Shown: piece by piece, positions 59,223 to 64,000 of the stretch
How positions within the stretch are numbered: position 1 is the first letter of the stretch
Layout of the letters: each line of letters begins with the position of its first letter
Assembly (NCBI RefSeq): GCF_001422735.1
Contig: NZ_LMLZ01000003.1
Coordinates: 105,109 to 169,108, forward strand
Reading direction: 5' to 3'
DNA length: 64,000 nucleotides
Origin: Acidovorax sp. Leaf78
GTDB taxonomy: Bacteria; Pseudomonadota; Gammaproteobacteria; Burkholderiales; Burkholderiaceae_C
Program-made: the position numbers and the translations under genes
The notes under the pieces: generated by a model
Told to the model about the DNA's origin: nothing
Database searches by the model: none
What the model saw: the letters and a program-made list of their open reading frames with translations, nothing else

Positions 59223-60173
59223 ATGAGCCCCGTAGTTCCCTCGATGGCCGATCGTGACGGCAAGATCTGGATGGACGGCCAGATGGTGGACTGGCGCGAC
59301 GCCAAGATCCACGTCCTGACCCACACCCTGCACTACGGCTGCGGCGCGTTCGAAGGCGTGCGCGCGTACAAGACGGCGGACGGCACGGCCATCTTCCGCC
59401 TGCAGGAGCACACCGAGCGCCTCTTCAACAGCGCCAAGATCCTGCGCATGAAGATCCCGTTCACCCAGGAAGAGGTGAACGAAGCCCAGAGGGCCGTGGT
59501 GCGCGAGAACAAGCTCGAGTCGGGCTACCTGCGCCCGCTGACCTGGATCGGCTCGCAAAAGCTGGGGGTGTCGCCCAAGGGCAACCAGATCCACCTGATG
59601 GTGGCGGCCTGGGCCTGGGGCGCCTACCTGGGCGAAGAGGGCATGAAGCGCGGCATTCGCGTCAAGACCAGCAGCTACACGCGCCACCACGTCAACATCA
59701 CCATGACGCAGGCCAAGGCAGTGAGCAACTACACCAACTCGATCCTCGCCAACATGGAAGCGCTCGACGACGGCTACGACGAAGCGCTGCTGCTCGACAG
59801 CTCCGGCTTCGTGTCCGAAGGCGCGGGCGAGAACATCTTCGTGGTGAAGAACGGCGTGATCTACACCCCCGACCTGTCGGCGGGGGCCTTGAACGGCATC
59901 ACCCGCAACACGGTGTTCCACATCGCCAAGGACCTGGGCCTGGAGATCGTGCAAAAGCGCATCACGCGCGACGAGGTCTACATCGCCGACGAAGCCTTCT
60001 TCACCGGCACCGCGGCCGAAGTGACGCCGATCCGCGAGCTGGACCGCATCGAGCTTGGCAAGGACGGCTATGTGGGCAGCCGCGGCCCGATCACCGAAAA
60101 GATCCAGACCGCGTTCTTTGACATCGTCAACGGCCGCAACCCCCAATACGCCCATTGGCTCACGAAGGTGTGA
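59223..60173 (+). CDS. ilvE: Branched-chain amino acid aminotransferase
   Basis: Fold-type IV PLP aminotransferase of 316 residues. The cofactor lysine is Lys165 in MTQAKAVSNY, and the PLP-phosphate region is SEGAGENIFVV near 198-208; HYGCGAFEGVRAYK is the N-terminal signature. It makes the last step of leucine, isoleucine and valine synthesis. The gene is followed by a zinc-finger gene 137 bp away. Confidence 0.96.
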   Translation: MSPVVPSMADRDGKIWMDGQMVDWRDAKIHVLTHTLHYGCGAFEGVRAYKTADGTAIFRLQEHTERLFNSAKILRMKIPFTQEEVNEAQRAVVRENKLESGYLRPLTWIGSQKLGVSPKGNQIHLMVAAWAWGAYLGEEGMKRGIRVKTSSYTRHHVNITMTQAKAVSNYTNSILANMEALDDGYDEALLLDSSGFVSEGAGENIFVVKNGVIYTPDLSAGALNGITRNTVFHIAKDLGLEIVQKRITRDEVYIADEAFFTGTAAEVTPIRELDRIELGKDGYVGSRGPITEKIQTAFFDIVNGRNPQYAHWLTKV

Positions 60174-60310
60174 CCCAGCCCTGACGGAGCCGCTTCGCGA
60201 ACTCCACCACCCGGCACAGACCGCCGAGGGCGACCGGGTGCCCGGGTGCACCGGGCAGGCCAGTTTCAAGCACCGCCGACGCGGCGGTGCATCAAGGAAA
60301 ACGAATACAT

Positions 60311-60517
60311 ATGTCGCAAGCTGTCATCGAATTGCTGGCCAAGGACCTCAACCCCCAGGGTGGCGTCTTTTGCCCCAGCCCCAAGGCCGATATGAAAATC
60401 TGGAACACCCACCCCAAGGTGTACCTGGACGTGGCCCGCTCCGGCGAGGCCAAGTGTCCCTACTGCGGAACTGTCTACCGCCTCAAGGCGGGCGAACACG
60501 TACACGCTGGTCATTGA
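60311..60517 (+). CDS. CHCC-type zinc-finger protein
   Basis: Protein of 68 residues. Cys21, His34, Cys49 and Cys52 form the zf-CHCC pattern (VFCPSP, NTHPKV, KCPYCG). The family is related to the NDUFS6-type subunit of complex I and is conserved next to ilvE in betaproteobacteria. It probably binds one zinc ion; the role is unknown. AAGGAAA precedes the start. Confidence 0.9.
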   Translation: MSQAVIELLAKDLNPQGGVFCPSPKADMKIWNTHPKVYLDVARSGEAKCPYCGTVYRLKAGEHVHAGH

Positions 60518-60520
60518 TTG

Positions 60521-61336
60521 ATGTCAGTGGCAGCCGGGGGCGGCACGCCGTCGCCCACGTTGACGGTGGCGGTGCTGTCCCACAACGAGGCGCACCGCAT
60601 CGAAGCCTGCTTGCGCAGTGCAGCGTTTGCCGACCAATTGCTGGTGGTGGACAGCGGCAGCACCGATGGCACCGTGGCCATCGCGCAGGGCCTGGGCGCC
60701 GAAGTGCACAGCCACCCCGACTGGCAGGGCTTTGCCGTGCAGCGCAACCGCTTGCTGGCCCATGCGCGCGGCGACTACATCTTCTTTCTCGACAGTGACG
60801 AGGTGATGACGCCTGCGTTCGCGCAGGAGCTGCAGGCCATCGTGCGCTCGGGCGAGCAGGCCGTGTGGAAGATCCGCTGGCGCATGGTGGCGTTCGGGCA
60901 CGAGCTCACGCACTTTCGCTCGCAGTCGCAGATCGAGCGGCTCTTCGTGCGCCGCATGGTCAAGGAATACACCGGCGTGGTGCACGAGCAAGCCCAATTG
61001 CATCCCCAGCCCGGCGGCGCCGACGTGCCGCGCCGCCTGATCAAGGCGCGCCTGCTGCACTACTCGCGCACCACGGTGCGCGGCAGCCTGGAGAAGCTCA
61101 CGCAGTACGTGATGCTCGGCGCCGCCAAGCGCGCCGAGAAGGGCCAGCGCGGCGGCGTGCTGCGCGGCCTGGCCTCGGGCCTGTCGATGTTTCTGCGCCT
61201 GTATGTGTTTCGCCTGGGGTTCCTGTGCGGCGGCGCGGGTTTTCTGTATTGTCTTTTTGTGGCGCTGGAGGGGTTCTTTCGTTATGCAGCGCTGCACTAC
61301 GACCGAGACAGCCTGACAGGCCGTGTGATCCGGTGA
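60521..61336 (+). CDS. Family 2 glycosyltransferase (LPS core type)
   Basis: GT2 enzyme of 271 residues. The GT-A fold is shown by TVAVLSHNEAHRIEACLRS, VVDSGSTDGT and the DxD-type FFLDSDEV. The C-terminal part has two hydrophobic helices (SMFLRLYVFRLGFL and FLYCLFVALEGFF). The WaaE/KdtX-like layout suggests addition of a sugar to LPS inner core. It ends in a TGATG overlap with the O-antigen ligase gene, so the two are coupled. Confidence 0.9.
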   Translation: MSVAAGGGTPSPTLTVAVLSHNEAHRIEACLRSAAFADQLLVVDSGSTDGTVAIAQGLGAEVHSHPDWQGFAVQRNRLLAHARGDYIFFLDSDEVMTPAFAQELQAIVRSGEQAVWKIRWRMVAFGHELTHFRSQSQIERLFVRRMVKEYTGVVHEQAQLHPQPGGADVPRRLIKARLLHYSRTTVRGSLEKLTQYVMLGAAKRAEKGQRGGVLRGLASGLSMFLRLYVFRLGFLCGGAGFLYCLFVALEGFFRYAALHYDRDSLTGRVIR

Positions 61337-62589
61337 TGAAGACCTACCGTTGGTTGGGGCGCTGTGCGAGCGTCGGTGCGTTCATGGTGCCTGGCTTCGC
61401 GCTGTGGCTGCCTTCGGGCTATTCCTACGGTGCAGCGCTGCTGCTGCTGGCGGCGCTTGCGAGTGCGCCCGTCTGGTGGAAGCGCCCTGCGCCGCGTGCC
61501 GCGTGGTGGCTGACGGCGGCGTTTTCGTGCATGGCGGCCTTGTGGCTGCTGGATGTGGGGGCGACCTGGGGCTGGGGCAGCATGGACCGCCCCGTCAAGT
61601 ACCTGCTGGCGCTCCCGTGCATCTTCTACCTCATGACGTTCGAGCCCCGTGCCTCGTGGCTGTGGATGGGGGTGGCCGTGGGCGCGGTGGGCAGCGGCAT
61701 CGTCGGGCTGTACCAGACCTTCGTGATGGCGCTGCCGCGCGCCAACGGGTTCACCAATGCCATCCAGTACGGCAATCTGAGCATGCTGCTGGCCGTGATG
61801 AGCGGCCTGCTGCTGGTGGTGCAGTGGCGGCGCTGGGTGCTGTGGCAGCGCTTGCTGCTGGCCGCCGCCGTGGTCCTCGGCGCTGCGGGGTCGGTGCTGT
61901 CGCAGTCGCGCGGCGGCTGGCTGGCGCTGGTGCTGCTGCTGCCCGTGTGCGCCTGGCTGCTGGTGCGCACCACGGGCCAGCGGCGCGTGTACTGGGGGCT
62001 GTGCGCGCTGGCGCTGGTGGCCGCGGCCCTGTCGCAGGTGCCGGCGGTGGAGCAGCGCGTGGACGAAGCGCGGGCGGAGGTGCAGACCTACCAGCAGCGC
62101 GGGGACGGACGCAGCTCGGTGGGCCAGCGCCTGGCCCACTGGCACCTGGCCTGGCAGATGGGCTGGGACCGGCCGTTGACGGGCTGGGGCCGCGCCGGGT
62201 ACATCGAGGAGAAGGCGCGCCGTGTGGCGGCCGGGCAGGCGCACCCCGTCGTGCTGGAGTTCGGCCATGCGCACAACGAAGTGCTGGACCTGTTCGCCAA
62301 GCGCGGCATTCCGGGCGTGCTGTTGCTGCTGGCCTTCTATGGCATCCCGCTCGTGATGTTCTGGCCGACGGCCCGGCGCATCCGCGACGGTTCGGGCAAG
62401 ATGGACCGCGAATCGCTGTCGCTGTGCCTCATGGGCGTGCTGTTGCCGCTGTCGTACATCGGCTTCGGCCTCACGCAGGTCTTTCTGGCGCACAACAGCG
62501 GCAACATGTTCTACCTCTTCATGTGCCCGCTGCTGCTGGCCGCCCTGCATGAGCGGCGCGCGCGCATTGGGTGCGGACGGCCGTTTTAG
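61336..62589 (+). CDS. O-antigen ligase family membrane protein
   Basis: Polytopic protein of 417 residues with about ten hydrophobic segments. The Wzy_C/WaaL domain lies at about 190-350, with the pattern SQSRGGWLALVLLL and the periplasmic loop region holding RRVAAGQAHPVVLEFGHAHNEVLDLFAKRG; the GHAHNEVLD motif is the conserved His of the family. It joins O-antigen or another polymer to lipid A-core in the periplasm. The ATG overlaps the stop of the GT2 gene. A family A element follows. Confidence 0.88.
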   Translation: MKTYRWLGRCASVGAFMVPGFALWLPSGYSYGAALLLLAALASAPVWWKRPAPRAAWWLTAAFSCMAALWLLDVGATWGWGSMDRPVKYLLALPCIFYLMTFEPRASWLWMGVAVGAVGSGIVGLYQTFVMALPRANGFTNAIQYGNLSMLLAVMSGLLLVVQWRRWVLWQRLLLAAAVVLGAAGSVLSQSRGGWLALVLLLPVCAWLLVRTTGQRRVYWGLCALALVAAALSQVPAVEQRVDEARAEVQTYQQRGDGRSSVGQRLAHWHLAWQMGWDRPLTGWGRAGYIEEKARRVAAGQAHPVVLEFGHAHNEVLDLFAKRGIPGVLLLLAFYGIPLVMFWPTARRIRDGSGKMDRESLSLCLMGVLLPLSYIGFGLTQVFLAHNSGNMFYLFMCPLLLAALHERRARIGCGRPF

Positions 62590-62594
62590 ATGCG

Positions 62595-62748
62595 ACACCC
62601 CCCTGAGCGGCTTTGCCGCTTCCCCCCGCTCTCGCATTGCTGCGCAATGCGGGCAGGGGGACGCAGCCCTCGCTGCGGGGCGGCCCTTGCCAGGCTGCCC
62701 TGGACTGGTCCGCGCCAGTTTCAACGGTTGCGGGCGGCGCTTGGCACC
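62595..62748 (+). repeat. Family A GC-rich 3'-end element (with insertion)
   Basis: CCCCCCTGAGCGGC, GCCGCTTCCCCC, then an added hairpin CGCATTGCTGCGCAATGCG, followed by CAGGGGGACGC and, after 30 bp, CCCTGGACTGG and CGCGCCAG. It starts just after the O-antigen ligase stop codon. The interior differs from the other copies. Confidence 0.6.
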
Positions 62749-62776
62749 ATGGACAACTGAGACGAGAGCCCTCTTC

Positions 62777-63751
62777 ATGCACATCCTGCTGGTCAACAAC
62801 TCCCCCATCCCGGTCTACGGCTATGGCGGTACCGAGCGCGTGATTTGGGACCTGGGCAAGACCCTGGTCCAGCAAGGCCACCGGGTGAGCTATCTGGTGC
62901 CCGAGGGCTCGACCTGCGACTTCGGCGACGTGCTGCCCATCCGCCCGGACGAGCCGTGGGAAGGGCAGATCCCGAAGGGCGTGGACATCACGCACTTCCA
63001 GTTCAACCCGCGCACCGAGCTGGGCAAGCCCTACCTGGTGACCGAGCACGGCAACGCGCGCAAGCCCAAGCCGCTGCCGCTGAACACCGTGTTTCTGTCG
63101 CGCGACCACGCGGCGCGGTACGGTTCCACCGAATTCGTCTACAACGGTCTGGACTGGAGCGGCTACGGCCCGGTGGACTTCAACGTGCCACGCCCGCGCT
63201 ACCACTTCCTGGGCAAGGCCGCCTGGGGCGTGAAGAACGTGCGCGGCGCGATCAAGGTGGCACTGCGCGCGGGTGTGGAGCTCGACGTACTGGGCGGCAC
63301 ACGCATCAACTTCAAGCGGGGCTTTCGCTGGACGCTGTCGCGCAAGATCCATTTCCACGGCATGGTGGGCGGCACGCAGAAGACCGGGCTGCTCAACGCA
63401 TCGCGCGGGCTCATCTTTCCGGTGCGCTGGCACGAGCCCTTCGGGCTGGCGGTGATCGAGAGCCTGTACTTCGGGTGCCCGGTGTTCTCCACGCCGTACG
63501 GTGCGCTGCCCGAATTGGTACCGCTGCACTGCGGCGTGCTCTCGGCCGAGGCGAACGTGCTGGTCGAGGCGGTGCGCAACAACCGCTTCGATGCCCGGGC
63601 CTGCCACCAGCATGTGGTCGACCACTTTGGCGCCGAGCGCATGGCGCGCAACTACCTGCGGATGTACGAGCGTGTGCTGGCGGGTGAAAAAATCAATGCG
63701 CAGCCGCCTGTCATCCTGGGGCCTGCGCGCGAACTGCCCTGGACTGGTTGA
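62777..63751 (+). CDS. Family 4 glycosyltransferase
   Basis: GT-B glycosyltransferase of 324 residues. It has the N-terminal glycine motif VYGYGGTERVIWDLGK, a middle hinge with TEHGNARK, and the C-terminal donor-site motif HEPFGLAVIE followed by YFGCPVFST, where the EX7E pair is Glu and Glu of this motif. It adds a sugar to an LPS-type glycan. It lies 187 bp after the O-antigen ligase gene. The end of the gene (ALPWTG region) runs into a family A repeat. Confidence 0.9.
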   Translation: MHILLVNNSPIPVYGYGGTERVIWDLGKTLVQQGHRVSYLVPEGSTCDFGDVLPIRPDEPWEGQIPKGVDITHFQFNPRTELGKPYLVTEHGNARKPKPLPLNTVFLSRDHAARYGSTEFVYNGLDWSGYGPVDFNVPRPRYHFLGKAAWGVKNVRGAIKVALRAGVELDVLGGTRINFKRGFRWTLSRKIHFHGMVGGTQKTGLLNASRGLIFPVRWHEPFGLAVIESLYFGCPVFSTPYGALPELVPLHCGVLSAEANVLVEAVRNNRFDARACHQHVVDHFGAERMARNYLRMYERVLAGEKINAQPPVILGPARELPWTG

Positions 63752-63809
63752 AGCTCCCCCTGAGTCGCCTGCGGCGCCTTCCCCCGGAGGGGGACGCACC
63801 CAGTGGCCC
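63752..63809 (+). repeat. Family A GC-rich 3'-end element
   Basis: Starts right after the GT4 stop codon: CCCCCTGAG, TCGCCTGCGGCG, CCCCCGGAGGGGG and ACGCACCCAGTGGC. It has the same orientation relative to its gene as the other copies. Confidence 0.7.
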
Positions 63810-63831
63810 GGCAAAGGTTCTATGGTTCGAG

Positions 63832-64000
63832 TCAAGCGCTTGGGGTGATGCGATGAGCATCAAACGGCTTGCCCGATCGCCACACGGCAAAGGCAATGCG
63901 CAGCAGCTTGCGCGCCAGCACGACCAGAGCCTCGGTGCTCTTGAGACCCCGGGCGCGCAACGCCTGGTAGGTTGCCGCAAACGTGACCGTGTGGCACGCC
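63832..64000 (-). mobile_element. IS110-type transposase, C-terminal end (partial)
   Basis: The last 56 codons of a transposase cut by the right edge. YQALRARGLKSTEALVVLAR and KLLRIAFAVWRSGKPFDAHR are the C-terminal part of IS110/IS1111-type transposases (DEDD type with a C-terminal serine domain). The rest lies outside the window. Confidence 0.85.

Overview
The window reads as a chromosomal segment of a high-GC betaproteobacterium of the family Comamonadaceae, most like Acidovorax. This rests on the strong G/C bias at third codon positions, a Bug-type tripartite tricarboxylate receptor, the torF-glnK-amtB operon, the small membrane protein / ilvE / CHCC zinc-finger order, and dispersed short repeats typical of that family. 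The genus is inference. I see no rRNA, tRNA or CRISPR array.

Layout: (1) 1-12.3 kb is a hydroxycinnamate (ferulate-type) catabolic island: tannase/feruloyl esterase-like lipoprotein, acyl-CoA dehydrogenase, Bug receptor, SDR dehydrogenase, feruloyl-CoA synthase and crotonase on the minus strand, divergent from two thiolases and a fused CoA-transferase, with a MarR regulator beyond a bidirectional terminator. The crotonase keeps both hydratase glutamates, so the set looks like CoA-dependent beta-oxidation of the side chain rather than the one-step lyase route. (2) 12.4-16.9 kb holds comM and a nitrogen operon (torF porin, glnK, amtB) behind a good sigma-54 promoter and an NtrC-like site. (3) 17-20.3 kb has glcE and glcF with a DUF1275 membrane protein between them. 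(4) 20.4-27.4 kb holds a ProQ-domain RNA chaperone, a hydrolase, a DUF2798 protein, a GyrI-like/YafY-like pair, a membrane LytTR regulator, an acyltransferase and a GNAT enzyme.

(5) 27.5-41.1 kb is the accessory part. A type VI spike module (VgrG, EagR-type chaperone, PAAR-Rhs protein) is followed by AT-rich DNA. A 35-bp deletion has put the Rhs toxin tip out of frame. A probable immunity gene, two further copies of the Rhs tip region (one decayed, one nearly intact and fused to foreign DNA) and orphan AT-rich genes follow. Farther on are a DUF2628-like membrane protein, an OmpA-like lipoprotein, and a translationally coupled pair made of a secreted protein and a possible NlpC/P60-like cysteine hydrolase, which could be an immunity/effector pair.

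(6) 41.3-64 kb is mostly housekeeping and transport: glutathione peroxidase, an EamA exporter, lplT, alr, a glycine-rich membrane protein, MarR/siderophore-interacting protein, argP/argO, an orphan peptide-type binding protein, GST/panE/HpcH aldolase, radA, a DUF4124 protein, a chemotaxis receptor, ilvE, a zinc-finger protein and LPS-type genes (GT2, O-antigen ligase, GT4). The 3' end of an IS110-type transposase lies at the right edge. At least four families of short dispersed repeats punctuate the window, one of them inside the glcE reading frame and at the 3' end of the acyl-CoA dehydrogenase frame.
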